From Burkholderia sp. Ac-20379 (GTDB lineage: Bacteria; Pseudomonadota; Gammaproteobacteria; Burkholderiales; Burkholderiaceae): a stretch of 37,617 nt of DNA. Within the stretch, counting starts at the first letter, position 1. The number at the start of each line of letters is the position of its first letter. Below are positions 1 through 9,068 of the stretch, piece after piece. The position numbers were made by a program, and so were the translations under genes. The stretch covers positions 1 to 37,617 of the forward strand of contig NZ_JAAGPF010000039.1 in NCBI RefSeq assembly GCF_017104645.1, written 5' to 3'. The notes under the pieces were generated by a model. The model did no database searches and was not told the origin of the DNA. It saw only the letters and a list, made by a program, of their open reading frames with translations.

Positions 1-279
1 GAACGCGCGCCGGCCCGGCGACGCAGGCGGATGCGCGCGGCTGGCCTGTGCCTTCAGGCGCGCGATGTCTGCCGCAGGCAACGCACCGAGCGCCTGCCAG
101 GTCTCGGCGATGCGCGCGTAGGCTGCGCGATGGCGCGCATCCTGCGCGAGCCAGGCGGCGAACGCGGCGTCGTCGTGCGCGCCGGGTTCGCCCTGGCGCG
201 TGACGAACCACGCCGCGGCCTGACGCTCGGCTTCGCTGTCGGGCAGGGGCATCTCAGGGGAGGGAAGGCGTTGTCTCAT
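1..279 (-). CDS. FecR-family anti-sigma regulator, N-terminal part (cut by the left edge)
   Basis: The 93 visible codons form the cytoplasmic N-terminal domain (DUF4880) of a FecR-like regulator. Visible marks are an AERQAAAWFVTR helix followed by a DDAAFAAWLAQD stretch and RHRAAYARIAETW. Proteins of this family sit in the inner membrane, bind an ECF sigma factor and relay a signal from a TonB-dependent outer-membrane receptor. The membrane segment and periplasmic FecR domain would lie left of position 1. An in-frame TAG two codons upstream fixes the start at or after this ATG; no good Shine-Dalgarno is visible. It lies 80 bases downstream of the ECF sigma gene in the same direction, the usual fecI-fecR order. 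A TonB-dependent receptor gene is expected next, but this is inference. Confidence 0.85.
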   Translation of the reverse strand, partial: MRQRLPSPEMPLPDSEAERQAAAWFVTRQGEPGAHDDAAFAAWLAQDARHRAAYARIAETWQALGALPAADIARLKAQASRAHPPASPGRRAF

Positions 280-359
280 GGGCTAGCGTCCGCGGTCGTA
301 TTCCGGAAGACGCGCGAGGCGGCAAAAACCTGACATCGTGAAGTGGGGCAAGGGGCGCG

Positions 360-878
360 TCAATCGTCGGCCTGCGTCGTGTCGGGCGCGCTGCCGTCCC
401 AGGCGGCCAGCTGCTGCCGGCAGGCGAGCACGGCGCGAATCACGTGCTTCTCCACCATGTTGCGGGAGATGCCCATCCGTTCGGCGATCTCGGCATGGCC
501 GAGCCCCTCGAACCGGTGCAGCACGAACGCTTCGCGGCAGCGCGGCGGCAAGCCCTCGATCGCGGCCAGCAGCCGTTGCGTGCGCTGCGACGCTTCGAGC
601 GCCTGCTCGGGCTGGCTGGCGGCATCGGCGGCGTGCGCGTCGCCGTCGTCGAGCGGCTCGAGATGGCGCGCGCGCACGGCGTTGCGGCGGAACGAGTCGG
701 TCACGAGATTGCGCGCGGTTTGATACAGCAGGCCGCGCGCATCGTCGATCACGGTGCCGGCGCCGCGCAGCGCGAGCACGCGCAGATAGCTTTCCTGTGC
801 GATGTCCGACGCGGTGTCGAGATCCCGCACGCGATGTGAAAGAAAACGCAGAAGCTCGCGGTAATAACGTTCGACCAC
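360..878 (-). CDS. ECF RNA polymerase sigma factor, FecI-like, iron-regulated
   Basis: Sigma-70 family protein of the extracytoplasmic-function type. Region 2 starts near ERYYRELLRFLSHRV and includes DIAQESYLRVLAL. Region 4 holds the helix-turn-helix GHAEIAERMGISRNMVEKH, preceded by LPPRCREAFVLHRFEG. The frame stays open upstream to an ATG at 1088, but that would place the start beyond the Fur box and predicted promoter. I therefore chose GTG at 878, giving 172 aa, close to the usual FecI size. This start has no convincing Shine-Dalgarno and no ATG lies in frame between promoter and region 2, so it is uncertain. Likely role: transcription of siderophore or heme uptake genes under iron limitation, controlled by the downstream FecR protein. 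Confidence 0.85.
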   Translation of the reverse strand: MVERYYRELLRFLSHRVRDLDTASDIAQESYLRVLALRGAGTVIDDARGLLYQTARNLVTDSFRRNAVRARHLEPLDDGDAHAADAASQPEQALEASQRTQRLLAAIEGLPPRCREAFVLHRFEGLGHAEIAERMGISRNMVEKHVIRAVLACRQQLAAWDGSAPDTTQADD

Positions 879-940
879 TGGAGGCGGGTGTGAATCTGCG
901 CTCGATCCAGCCGATCGGGGCTGCCAGAAACCAACAATTA

Positions 941-959
941 GATAATGAGAATCATTATC
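941..959. promoter_or_regulatory. Fur box (19-bp palindrome)
   Basis: The sequence GATAATGAGAATCATTATC matches the classical Fur consensus GATAATGATAATCATTATC at all but one position and is an inverted repeat apart from its centre. It overlaps the predicted -10 element of the sigma-factor promoter, the usual position for Fur-Fe2+ repression. It is the only such site I saw in the window. Confidence 0.93.
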
Positions 960-982
960 GTTTTCTTTTTGTGATGGAACAA
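954..982 (-). promoter_or_regulatory. Sigma-70 promoter of the FecI-like sigma gene
   Basis: On the minus strand TTGTTC (982-977) and GATAAT (959-954) are separated by exactly 17 bases. The -10 lies inside the Fur box. A transcript would begin near 946, leaving a leader of about 70 bases before the GTG at 878. Confidence 0.65.
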
Positions 983-1037
983 GCGGAAAGTGCGGCAGGT
1001 AAGCGTCGGTAATATCGGCGCGCGCGGCACTGACAAT

Positions 1038-1065
1038 GAAAAATGCCGCCTCGAAGGGCGGCATT
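1038..1065 (-). terminator. Rho-independent terminator of the PPIase gene
   Basis: On the minus strand a perfect 9-bp stem (AATGCCGCC/GGCGGCATT) with a 6-base loop runs into a T-rich tract. It starts about 40 bases past the stop of the PPIase gene and separates it from the iron-regulated sigma gene. Confidence 0.8.
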
Positions 1066-1106
1066 CCGGTTCGCTGCGAGGCCGGCATCGCGCCGGCTTG
1101 CGTGCG

Positions 1107-1886
1107 TTACTGAATCTTCGCTTGCGCGCGCAGCTTCTCTTCGAACGCCTGCAGCTTCTGCTGGACGATCTGCTGCGCCAGTTGCGCCTTGACCTGTTCG
1201 AACGGCGGCGGGGCGATCGGACGGATGTCGTCGACGCGGATGATGTGCCAGCCGAACTGCGTCTTGACCGGCGTGTCGGTCATCTGGCCCTTCTGCAGGT
1301 GCTGGGCCGCGTTCGCGAATTCCGGCACGAACGACTTCGGGTCGGCCCAATCCAGATCGCCGCCGTTCTTCGCGGAGCCCGGATCCTTCGAGAACTGCTT
1401 GGCCAGATCCTCGAAGTTCGCGCCGCCCTTGATCTTCGCAATCAGATCCTTGGCCTGCTGCTCGTTGTCGACCAGGATGTGGTGCAGGTGGTATTCGCTG
1501 CCGGCCGCGCTCTTGGCCAGTTGGTCGTACTGCGCCTTCACTTCGGCGTCGCTCGGCTTGTTCTGCTTGACGAAATTCTCGATCAGCGCGCGCAGCACCA
1601 CGGTCTGCTGGGCGATCGCCACTTGCTGCTTCACGTCGGGCTGGCTCGGGATGCCTTCCTTCAGCGCTTCCTGCATGAGGATCTCGCGATTGACCAGCTC
1701 CTGGCTCACCATCTTGCGCAGCTGGTCGGAATCCTGCTGACCTTGCTGGACGAGTTGCGCGACCATCGCGTCGACGCGCGCTTTCGGGATCGGCGAGCCG
1801 TTCACGACGGCGACGTTCTGGGCAAAGGCCGGTGCGGCGACGAAGGCGGCCGCCGCAACCCACAGGCGGGGAGATTTCAGGATCAT
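1107..1886 (-). CDS. Periplasmic parvulin-type peptidyl-prolyl cis-trans isomerase
   Basis: A 259-aa PpiC/SurA-like foldase. Residues 1-22 are a signal peptide ending in AFA before QNVAVVNGSPI. A SurA-like helical region follows (about 25-125), then a single rotamase domain (about 130-225) with EYHLHHILV, DLDWADPKSFVPEF and TQFGWHIIRVDDI. The C-terminal 35 residues are Gln-rich and helical. It probably assists folding of exported proteins in the periplasm. ATG at 1886 was chosen because AGGAA sits 9 bases upstream; an in-frame TTG at 1895 lacks this spacing. BolA lies just upstream in the same direction, 22 bases away, so the two are probably cotranscribed with yciB. The SurA paralogue with two rotamase domains is a different protein. 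Confidence 0.92.
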   Translation of the reverse strand: MILKSPRLWVAAAAFVAAPAFAQNVAVVNGSPIPKARVDAMVAQLVQQGQQDSDQLRKMVSQELVNREILMQEALKEGIPSQPDVKQQVAIAQQTVVLRALIENFVKQNKPSDAEVKAQYDQLAKSAAGSEYHLHHILVDNEQQAKDLIAKIKGGANFEDLAKQFSKDPGSAKNGGDLDWADPKSFVPEFANAAQHLQKGQMTDTPVKTQFGWHIIRVDDIRPIAPPPFEQVKAQLAQQIVQQKLQAFEEKLRAQAKIQ

Positions 1887-1908
1887 CGGGAACAATTCCT
1901 AGTGAGAC

Positions 1909-2223
1909 TTAATGTGAGGAGACGTTGAACTCATCGGGCGCGTAGGCCACGATCGCGAGCGCGTGAATGCCGCGCTGCATCGCATCAGCGAGCGCATCAT
2001 ACACCAGCCGATGTCGCGCCACGCGCGACTTGCCGGCGAACGCGGCAGCCACGATCGTGACCGTATAGTGCCCGCCGGCTGCGGCACCCGCGTGACCGGC
2101 GTGCTGCGCGCTGTCGTCGGTGATCTGCAGCGCTTCGGGGGCGAGGGCGGCGTTCAGCCGGGCCTCGATCTGCGCGATCCGCTCGTCGGGCGTCGCGTTC
2201 AGGAATGCGTCGGACATCGTCAT
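1909..2223 (-). CDS. BolA-family protein
   Basis: A 104-aa protein with the BolA fold. Signatures are [17 protein letters not shown] (conserved RHR, His71) and [15 protein letters not shown] (His87). BolA proteins pair with monothiol glutaredoxins, share a [2Fe-2S] cluster and influence morphology and stress responses. A Gly/Ala/His-rich insert (about residues 41-52) lies between the first helix and the core strands. Its ATG overlaps the yciB stop (ATGA), so translation is probably coupled; a second ATG two codons on is possible. Several BolA paralogues occur per genome, so no specific symbol is given. Confidence 0.92.
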   Translation of the reverse strand: MTMSDAFLNATPDERIAQIEARLNAALAPEALQITDDSAQHAGHAGAAAGGHYTVTIVAAAFAGKSRVARHRLVYDALADAMQRGIHALAIVAYAPDEFNVSSH

Positions 2224-2753
2224 TCGTCTTCTTTGAGGTATTTCGCGAGCCACAGGCTCTGCAGGATGATGAACACGAACATCGCGCCGGTGGTGCCGAA
2301 CAGCTTGAAGTTGACCCACTGCGACGGCGTGTAGTGATTGACCACGTAGAGGTTCGCCACGCCGAGCACGACGAAGAACAGCCCCCACGCCACGTTGAGC
2401 TTGTCCCAGATCGGATGCGGCAGCGTCAGTTGCTTGCCCATCATCTTCTCGATCAGGTTGCGGTTGAACAGGTAGCGCGCGCCGATCAGGATCACGGCGA
2501 ACAGCCAATACAGCACGGTGGGCTTCCACTGGATGAACTTCTCGTTGTGCAGCACGAGCGTGGCGCCGCCGAACACGACGATCACGCCGAGGCTGACCCA
2601 CAGCATCGTGTCCACCTTCTTGTGGCGCCAGGCCGACCAGGCCACCTGCAACAGCGTCGCGACGATGGCCACGGCCGTCGCGGTGAAAATGCCCCAGACC
2701 TTGAAGGCGGCGAAAAACAGGATGATCGGAAACAGATCGAACAGGAATTTCAT
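2220..2753 (-). CDS. yciB: Septation protein A / YciB inner-membrane protein
   Basis: A 177-aa very hydrophobic protein with five or so membrane segments. The family opening [18 protein letters not shown] is intact, as are the HKKVDTMLW and [12 protein letters not shown] loops. YciB (IspZ) is an inner-membrane protein implicated in cell-envelope integrity and septation; its biochemical activity is not settled. Length and ends match the family. It leads a tight yciB-bolA-PPIase block, with a 4-base overlap to bolA. The 155 bases upstream are GC-rich with several GCCGG-type inverted repeats and no promoter I can name. Confidence 0.95.
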   Translation of the reverse strand: MKFLFDLFPIILFFAAFKVWGIFTATAVAIVATLLQVAWSAWRHKKVDTMLWVSLGVIVVFGGATLVLHNEKFIQWKPTVLYWLFAVILIGARYLFNRNLIEKMMGKQLTLPHPIWDKLNVAWGLFFVVLGVANLYVVNHYTPSQWVNFKLFGTTGAMFVFIILQSLWLAKYLKEDE

Positions 2754-2908
2754 GGTGAGCGGGGCTGGGTGACGCGCCGGGCGCCGGAGTGCCGGGCGGC
2801 GCCACCGTTATGGGGCTTCGCCGCGCGGGCCATCGCGATGACGGCCCGCGTGGCGGGTTTCGCCGGCGGAAAACACACGCGCCGCGCGGGGCGGCGTGCT
2901 GCGTTGCA

Positions 2909-3337
2909 TCAATTGCCGGCGTCAGGCTCGAAGTTTAACGCAGCCGAATTGATGCAGTAACGCAGGCCCGTCTTGTCGCGCGGGCCGTCCTCGAACACGT
3001 GGCCCAGATGCGCGCCGCAATGGTTGCAGCGCACCTCCACGCGGATCATGCCGTGGGTGCGATCCATCTTCTCCTCGATCACCTCGCCGTTGAGCGGCTT
3101 GAAGTAGCTGGGCCAGCCGCAGCCGGAATGGAACTTCGCGCCCGATTCGAACAGCGGCGTGTCGCAGACGACGCAGTGATAGATGCCGGCATCCTCGACA
3201 TCGGTGTATTCGCCGGTGAACGCGCGCTCGGTGGCGGCGTGCTGCGTCACTTCGTACTGCATCGGCGTGAGGCGGTCGCGCAGTTCGGCGTCGTCCTTCT
3301 GGTACGGGTAGTCGCGGTCGTGGTGATCGTGGGACAT
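2909..3337 (-). CDS. msrB: Peptide-methionine (R)-S-oxide reductase MsrB
   Basis: A 142-aa protein that reduces the R-epimer of methionine sulfoxide in proteins. The four zinc cysteines are present as CVVC (55, 58) and CNHC (104, 107). The catalytic cysteine is Cys128 in GLRYCINS, and a resolving cysteine is present in GCGWPSYF (Cys73). The N-terminus is short and His/Asp-rich with no signal peptide, so this is the cytosolic form. GGAG lies upstream of the ATG. It follows selO by 37 bases in the same direction, so the two redox-linked enzymes are likely cotranscribed. Confidence 0.96.
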   Translation of the reverse strand: MSHDHHDRDYPYQKDDAELRDRLTPMQYEVTQHAATERAFTGEYTDVEDAGIYHCVVCDTPLFESGAKFHSGCGWPSYFKPLNGEVIEEKMDRTHGMIRVEVRCNHCGAHLGHVFEDGPRDKTGLRYCINSAALNFEPDAGN

Positions 3338-3374
3338 GGTGGTGTTTCTCCAGGGGATGCGGGGCGCGGCGATG

Positions 3375-4940
3375 TCAGGACGAACAGCTGACTTCGAGCG
3401 TGGTGGCCCAATCCGGCGGCAGCGCGGCGTAGGCTTCGTGCTCGGGCTGCTCGTCGAACGGGCGGCGCAGGATCTGCGCGAGCCGCTCGACTTCGGCATA
3501 GTCCTTCTCGGCGGCGCGGCGGATCGCCGTTTCGGCGAGGTGGTTGCGCAGCACGAATTTCGGATTGACGCGGTTCATCGCGGCGGCGCGCTCGGCGTCG
3601 TCGCGCGTTTCGGCGGCCAGGCGCGTGCGGTAGTGCTCGGCCCAGCCGTCGAACGCGGCGCGGTCGATGAACAGGTCGCGCACCGGCGCGTCATGCGAGG
3701 CGTCGTGCTTCGAGAGCTGCGCGAGGCGGCGGAACGTCAGCGTGAAATCGGCGCGGCTGCCGTTCATGATTTCGAGCAGCTGGTTGGCCAGCGCGGCGTC
3801 GCCTTCGAGTTCGAGCGCGAGGCCGAGCTTGGCGCGCATCGCGCGTTCGAGCGCCGGGCCGAACACTTCCGCGAAGCGCGACAGCACGGCCTGCGCGTCT
3901 TCCACGGCGCGCTCGGTGCGCGGATCGTCGTCGAGCTCGGTGCGGTGCTGGCCGATCAGCGGCAGCAGCGCCTGCGCGAGGCAGAAGCAGTTCCAGTGCG
4001 CGATGCGCGGCTGCATGCGGTAGGCGTAGCGGCCCTGCTGATCGGTGTGATTGCAGATGTGGTTCGCGTCGAAGCCGTCGACGAAGCCGAACGGGCCGTA
4101 ATCGAGCGTCAGGCCGAGGATCGATATGTTGTCGGTGTTCATCACGCCGTGGCAGAAGCCCACCGCCTGCCATTTCGCGACCATTTCCGCCGTGCGCTCG
4201 ACCACGGCCTCGAGCAGCGCGAGGTACGGATCGTCCGTGTCGCGGCAGGCCGGGTAGAAGCGATCGATGACCTGGTCGGTCAGCTGCTTGAGCAGGTCGG
4301 GCCGGTCGTTCGAGAAGAAATGCTCGAAATGGCCGAAGCGCACGAAGCTTTCCGCCACGCGCGTGACCACGGCGGCCGTTTCGATGGTTTCACGGATCAC
4401 GGTTTGATCGGAACCCGTCACGGCCAGCGCGCGCGTGGTCGGGATGCCGAGGTGGTGCATCGCCTCCGAGCACAGGAATTCGCGGATCGACGAGCGCAGC
4501 ACCGCCCGGCCGTCGCCCATGCGCGAATACGGGGTGCGGCCCGCGCCCTTGAGCTGCAGCTCGAAGCGGCGGCCGTCGTGCTCGATCTCGCCCACCGTCA
4601 GCGCGCGGCCGTCGCCGAGCTGGCCGGCCCACACGCCGAACTGGTGCCCGGAATACACGGTGGCGTACGGCATCGCCACGGCCGGCCAGTCGCGCGTGGG
4701 GTTGCCGCTGAACAGTGCGGCGAAGCCCGGCAGATCGCGGATAGCGGGGTCGAGGCCGAGTTCGCGCGCCACCTCGTCCGAAAAGCCCACCACATACGGT
4801 TCGGGCAGCGGCGCGGCGGGCAGGCGCGTCAGGAACGCGGGGCCGAGCGAGAGGAAGGCGTCGGCGCGCGGGGCGGCGAGCGAGGCGGCGAGATCGGGGA
4901 GAGTGGCGGCCAAATCGGGTTCGCTTCTGGATAACGACAA
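3375..4940 (-). CDS. selO: SelO/YdiU-family protein adenylyltransferase (pseudokinase fold)
   Basis: A SelO protein of about 521 aa, which transfers AMP from ATP to Ser/Thr/Tyr of target proteins in redox stress. Visible signatures are [50 protein letters not shown] and [13 protein letters not shown]. The chain ends in SCSS, the conserved C-terminal redox motif in which some homologues carry selenocysteine; here it is cysteine. The frame is open well upstream, but residues before [13 protein letters not shown] do not look like SelO. I therefore used TTG at 4940, which gives the family length; no clear ribosome binding site supports it, and a start a few codons on is possible. It is divergent from the acyl-CoA ligase gene, with 106 bases between. 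Confidence 0.92.
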   Translation of the reverse strand: MSLSRSEPDLAATLPDLAASLAAPRADAFLSLGPAFLTRLPAAPLPEPYVVGFSDEVARELGLDPAIRDLPGFAALFSGNPTRDWPAVAMPYATVYSGHQFGVWAGQLGDGRALTVGEIEHDGRRFELQLKGAGRTPYSRMGDGRAVLRSSIREFLCSEAMHHLGIPTTRALAVTGSDQTVIRETIETAAVVTRVAESFVRFGHFEHFFSNDRPDLLKQLTDQVIDRFYPACRDTDDPYLALLEAVVERTAEMVAKWQAVGFCHGVMNTDNISILGLTLDYGPFGFVDGFDANHICNHTDQQGRYAYRMQPRIAHWNCFCLAQALLPLIGQHRTELDDDPRTERAVEDAQAVLSRFAEVFGPALERAMRAKLGLALELEGDAALANQLLEIMNGSRADFTLTFRRLAQLSKHDASHDAPVRDLFIDRAAFDGWAEHYRTRLAAETRDDAERAAAMNRVNPKFVLRNHLAETAIRRAAEKDYAEVERLAQILRRPFDEQPEHEAYAALPPDWATTLEVSCSS

Positions 4941-5046
4941 GTTGAACGGCGGGACACAAGCCGATATTGTAAATCCGCGCCGCGCGGGCCGCTTGCGGCG
5001 AGGGAGACACTTGGTCGAAGTCGAATCCAACCGGGAGAGCTGGACG

Positions 5047-6747
5047 ATGAGCATGACGCAGAACCCGCCCTTGATGGGCCAGATGATGGACGTGCCGCTG
5101 CTGGTGTCGTCGCTGATCGCGCACGCCGCGCGGCATATGGGCGACGCCGAGATCGTGTCGCGGCGCGTCGAGGGCGACATCCACCGTTACACCTATCGCG
5201 ATTGCGAACGGCGCGCCAAGCAGTTGGCGCAGGCGCTGCTGCGCGGCGGTGTGCAGCCCGGCGACCGGGTCGGCACGCTGGCCTGGAACGGCTATCGCCA
5301 TCTGGAAGCCTATTACGGCATCAGCGGGATGGGCGCCGTCTGTCACACGATCAACCCGCGCCTGTTTCCCGAGCAACTCGTCTATATCGTCAATCACGCC
5401 GACGATCGATTCGTGCTGTTCGACATCAGCTTCGCGCCGCTCGTCGAGCGTCTCGCGCCGCTGTGCCCGAACGTGCGCGGCTGGATCGCGCTGACCGACG
5501 AGGCGCATCTGCCCGAGTCGGCCATCGAACTGCTCGCGTATGAAACGCTGCTGGCCGCCGAGGACGGCCGCTACGACTGGCCGCTGCTCGACGAGCGGCA
5601 GGCCTCGTCGCTCTGCTACACGTCGGGCACCACCGGCCATCCGAAGGGCGCGCTCTATTCGCACCGCTCGACGGTGCTGCACGCCTACGCGGCCGCGCTG
5701 CCCGACGCGATGGCGCTGTCGGCGCTCGACGCGGTGCTGCCGGTCGTGCCGATGTTCCACGTCAACGCCTGGGGCCTGCCGTACGCGGTGCCGCTGACGG
5801 GCGCCAAGCTGGTGCTGCCGGGCAAGGATCTCGACGGCAAATCGCTTTATGAACTGATGGAAAGCGAGCGCGTGACGTGTTCGGCCGGCGTGCCGACCGT
5901 CTGGCTCGGCCTGCTGAACCACCTGCGCGAGACGGGAGCGCGCTTCACCACCATGGCGCGCACCGTGATCGGCGGCTCGGCCTGCCCGCCGGCCATGCTG
6001 CGTGCGTTCGAGGACGATTACGGCGTGCAGGTGATCCACGCCTGGGGCATGACGGAGATGTCGCCGCTCGGCACGCTGGCGCGGCTGACCTGGGCGCAGT
6101 CGCAGCGCGACGAGGCCGCGCGCCGCCAGGCGCTCGAGAAGCAGGGCCGCGTGATCTATGGCGTGGACATGCGGATCGTCGGCGACGACGGCCAGCCGCT
6201 GCCGTGGGACGGCGTGGCGTTCGGCGAGCTGCAGGTGCGCGGGCCGTGGGTGATCGAGCAGTATTTCGGCGCGGCCGGGGCCGGCTCGCCGCTGGTCGAC
6301 GGCTGGTTCCCGACCGGCGACGTCGCCACCATCGATCCCGACGGCTTCCTGCACATCACCGATCGCAGCAAGGACGTCATCAAGTCGGGCGGCGAATGGA
6401 TCAGCTCGATCGACCTGGAGAACGTGGCGGTGGCGCACCCGGCCGTGGCGGAAGCGGCCTGCATCGCCTGCGCGCATCCGAAATGGACCGAGCGACCGCT
6501 GCTGGTGGTGGTGCCGCGCGCCGGCATGACCGTCACGCGCGAGGAACTGATCCGCTTCTACGACGGCAAGGTCGCGAAATGGTGGGTGCCCGACGACGTC
6601 GCGTTCGTCGACGCGCTGCCGCACACGGCCACCGGCAAGCTGCAAAAGCTGAAGCTGCGCGAGATGTTCCGCGATCACGTGCTGCCGGGCGTCGACGCGC
6701 TCGATTGCCCGATGGAGCCGCTGGCCGTGCGGCCGGCCCAGCCCTGA
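5047..6747 (+). CDS. Acyl-CoA synthetase (medium/long-chain or DmdB-like acid-CoA ligase)
   Basis: A 566-aa ANL-superfamily ligase that activates a carboxylic acid to its CoA thioester through an acyl-AMP. The P-loop is [17 protein letters not shown] (about residues 195-211). [10 protein letters not shown], the motif [12 protein letters not shown], the ATP-ribose motif [12 protein letters not shown], the hinge [15 protein letters not shown] and the catalytic lysine near [10 protein letters not shown] are all intact. Sequence style matches the clade that includes DmdB (methylmercaptopropionate-CoA ligase) and medium-chain FadD-like enzymes; substrate cannot be read. GGGAGAG lies 7 bases before the ATG. 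It is first in a plus-strand run of CoA-metabolism genes, but the 226 bases after it hold long GC hairpins without a T tract, so linkage to the next gene is uncertain. Confidence 0.93.
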   Translation: MSMTQNPPLMGQMMDVPLLVSSLIAHAARHMGDAEIVSRRVEGDIHRYTYRDCERRAKQLAQALLRGGVQPGDRVGTLAWNGYRHLEAYYGISGMGAVCHTINPRLFPEQLVYIVNHADDRFVLFDISFAPLVERLAPLCPNVRGWIALTDEAHLPESAIELLAYETLLAAEDGRYDWPLLDERQASSLCYTSGTTGHPKGALYSHRSTVLHAYAAALPDAMALSALDAVLPVVPMFHVNAWGLPYAVPLTGAKLVLPGKDLDGKSLYELMESERVTCSAGVPTVWLGLLNHLRETGARFTTMARTVIGGSACPPAMLRAFEDDYGVQVIHAWGMTEMSPLGTLARLTWAQSQRDEAARRQALEKQGRVIYGVDMRIVGDDGQPLPWDGVAFGELQVRGPWVIEQYFGAAGAGSPLVDGWFPTGDVATIDPDGFLHITDRSKDVIKSGGEWISSIDLENVAVAHPAVAEAACIACAHPKWTERPLLVVVPRAGMTVTREELIRFYDGKVAKWWVPDDVAFVDALPHTATGKLQKLKLREMFRDHVLPGVDALDCPMEPLAVRPAQP

Positions 6748-6973
6748 GCGGCGCGGCGGGCGGCGGGCCTCGCATGGCCGCCGCGCCGCCCGCGTTCGCC
6801 CCCGAAATGCGGGCCGCGTTCCTCGGCTTATCTCTCAATTGAACGATCGTGCTTTTCTGGGTATGCTGCTCCGGTTTGCTCGCGTGCGGCGGTGCCGCCG
6901 CGCGCGCACAATGACCGTCAACGCTGACGACGCGCCGCCGCAACGGCTCGCGTAACCGCATGGAGGCAGGCAG

Positions 6974-9058
6974 ATGGCAGTGGATTACACGACTCGCGAC
7001 GGCGTCGCCGTCCTTACGCTCAACAATCCGCCCGTCAACGGGCTCGGCTATGCGACGCGCGCCGGGCTGATGGCGGGCCTCGACCGCGCGCTGGCCGATC
7101 CGGCCGTCAAGGCGATCGTGCTGACGGGCGCCGGGCGCGCGTTCTCGGGCGGCGCCGACATCACCGAATTCAACACGCCGAAGGCGCTCCAGGAACCGAA
7201 CCTGCACACCACGATCGCGGCCGTCGAGGCCAGCGCCAAGCCGGTGGTGGCCGCCGTGCACAGCGTGGTGATGGGCGGCGGGCTGGAGCTGGCGCTCGGC
7301 GCGCATTACCGGATCGCCGCGCCCGGCACCCAGGTGGCGCTGCCCGAGGTCAAGATCGGCCTGCTGCCCGGCGCGGGCGGCACCCAGCGGCTGCCGCGCG
7401 CGGTGGGGCTGGAAACCGCGCTGAACATGATCGTGTCGGGCGCGCCGGTGCTGTCGGAGCAACTGGCCCAAAGCGGCCTGTTCGACGCACTGGCCGAAGG
7501 CGATCTGCTCGAGGCGGCCGTGGCGTTCGCACAGCGCGTCGGCGCGCAGGCTGGCCCGCATCCGCGCGTGCGCGACCGCAAGATCGAACACCCGAACGCG
7601 GCCGGTTTCATCCAGTTCGCGCGCAACAGCGCGAAGGCCGCCGCGCCGAACTACCCGGCGCCGCACAAGTGCATCGACGCGATCGAATCGGGCGTGCTGC
7701 ATGGCTTCGACCAAGGCCTGATCGACGAACGCGACGGCTTCGTCGCGCTGGTGCAGACGCCCGAAAGCCGCGCGCTGCGCCATGCGTTCTTCGGCGAGCG
7801 CGCCGCGAGCAAGATCCCCGACGTGCCGGCCGACACGCCCGTGCGCGAGATCCGCCGGGTCGGCGTGATCGGCGCGGGCACGATGGGCGGCGGCATCACC
7901 ATGAATTTCCTGAACGCGGGGCTGCCCGTCACGCTGCTCGAAACGAAGCAGGACGCGCTCGATCGCGGGCTGGCGACGATCCGCAGGAACTACGAGGCGC
8001 AGGTCAAGAAGGGCAAGCTCAGTGAGGCGAAGCTCGAGGCGCGCATGGCGCTGATCGCGCCGACGCTCGCCTACGACGACTTGAAGGATGCCGATCTGAT
8101 CGTCGAGGCGGTGTTCGAGGAACTCGGCGTCAAGGAGCAGGTGTTCCGCCAGCTCGACGCCGTGGCCAAGCCCGGCGCGATCCTGGCCTCGAACACCTCG
8201 ACGCTCGACGTCGACAAAATTGCCGCGTTCACGCAGCGTCCGCAGGACGTGGTCGGCCTGCACTTCTTCAGCCCGGCCAACGTCATGAAGCTGCTCGAAG
8301 TGGTGCGCGGCGCGCAGACGGCCAAGGACGTGCTGGCCACCGTCATGCAGGTCGCCAAGAAGATCCGCAAGACGGCCGTGGTGTCGGGCGTGTGCGACGG
8401 CTTCATCGGCAACCGCATGATCGAGCAGTACATCCGCCAGGCGCTGTTCATGCTGGAGGAGGGCGCGCTGCCGGCGCAGGTCGATCGCGCGATCGAGGCG
8501 TTCGGTTTCGCGATGGGGCCGTTCCGCATGAGCGACCTGGCCGGCAACGACATCGGCTGGGCGATCCGCAAGCGCCGCTACGTCGAGCAGCCCGATCTGC
8601 ATTATTCGAAGATCGCCGACCGGCTCTGCGAACAGGGCCGCTTCGGCCAGAAAACCGGCGCGGGCTGGTACGACTACCAGCCGGGCGAGCGGCGCGCGAA
8701 GCCGTCGAAGCAGGTCGACGAACTCGTGCTGGCCTATTCGAAGGAAGCCGGCGTCGAGCGCCGCGCGATCGCCGACGAGGAGATCGTCGAGCGGCTCGTG
8801 TATGCACTCGTCAACGAAGGCGCGAGGATTCTCGAAGAAGGCATCGCCTCGAAGGCGTCGGACATCGACATGGTCTATCTGACCGGCTACGGTTTCCCGC
8901 TGTGGCGCGGCGGCCCGATGCTGTACGCCGACACGGTCGGCCTCTACAACGTCGAGCGCGCGATGCGCCGCTACGCGGCCGGCGCGAACGGCAGCGCGTG
9001 GCAGCCGGCGCCGTCGATCGCGGCGCTGGCCGCGAGCGGCAAGGGCTTCAACGGTTGA
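6974..9058 (+). CDS. Bifunctional enoyl-CoA hydratase / 3-hydroxyacyl-CoA dehydrogenase
   Basis: A 694-aa fusion that hydrates enoyl-CoA and oxidises the L-3-hydroxyacyl-CoA with NAD+. Residues 1-190 are a crotonase domain: oxyanion-hole parts GGADITEF and GGGLELALG, and both catalytic glutamates (about Glu105 and Glu125). From about 297 a Rossmann domain begins with GVIGAGTMGGG, followed by SNTSTLDVD and the catalytic-His motif HFFSPANVMKLLEVV. A duplicated C-terminal dehydrogenase domain ends with GYGFPLWRGGPMLYAD. The order and length resemble the peroxisomal L-bifunctional/FadJ type. GGAGG sits 7 bases before the ATG. It pairs with the thiolase downstream for the last steps of beta-oxidation. 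Confidence 0.94.
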   Translation: MAVDYTTRDGVAVLTLNNPPVNGLGYATRAGLMAGLDRALADPAVKAIVLTGAGRAFSGGADITEFNTPKALQEPNLHTTIAAVEASAKPVVAAVHSVVMGGGLELALGAHYRIAAPGTQVALPEVKIGLLPGAGGTQRLPRAVGLETALNMIVSGAPVLSEQLAQSGLFDALAEGDLLEAAVAFAQRVGAQAGPHPRVRDRKIEHPNAAGFIQFARNSAKAAAPNYPAPHKCIDAIESGVLHGFDQGLIDERDGFVALVQTPESRALRHAFFGERAASKIPDVPADTPVREIRRVGVIGAGTMGGGITMNFLNAGLPVTLLETKQDALDRGLATIRRNYEAQVKKGKLSEAKLEARMALIAPTLAYDDLKDADLIVEAVFEELGVKEQVFRQLDAVAKPGAILASNTSTLDVDKIAAFTQRPQDVVGLHFFSPANVMKLLEVVRGAQTAKDVLATVMQVAKKIRKTAVVSGVCDGFIGNRMIEQYIRQALFMLEEGALPAQVDRAIEAFGFAMGPFRMSDLAGNDIGWAIRKRRYVEQPDLHYSKIADRLCEQGRFGQKTGAGWYDYQPGERRAKPSKQVDELVLAYSKEAGVERRAIADEEIVERLVYALVNEGARILEEGIASKASDIDMVYLTGYGFPLWRGGPMLYADTVGLYNVERAMRRYAAGANGSAWQPAPSIAALAASGKGFNG

Positions 9059-9068
9059 GGGCGCAACG

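Noticed and set aside
1887..1895. TTG start for the PPIase
   Set aside because: The ATG at 1886 has a better spaced AGGAA and begins a proper signal peptide.
4435..5046. Upstream extension of the acyl-CoA synthetase frame
   Set aside because: It runs antisense through selO and lacks homology to ligases; the ribosome binding site supports the ATG at 5047.
6748..6973. Small genes in the gap after the acyl-CoA synthetase
   Set aside because: Only GC hairpins and short frames without a ribosome binding site or recognisable product.
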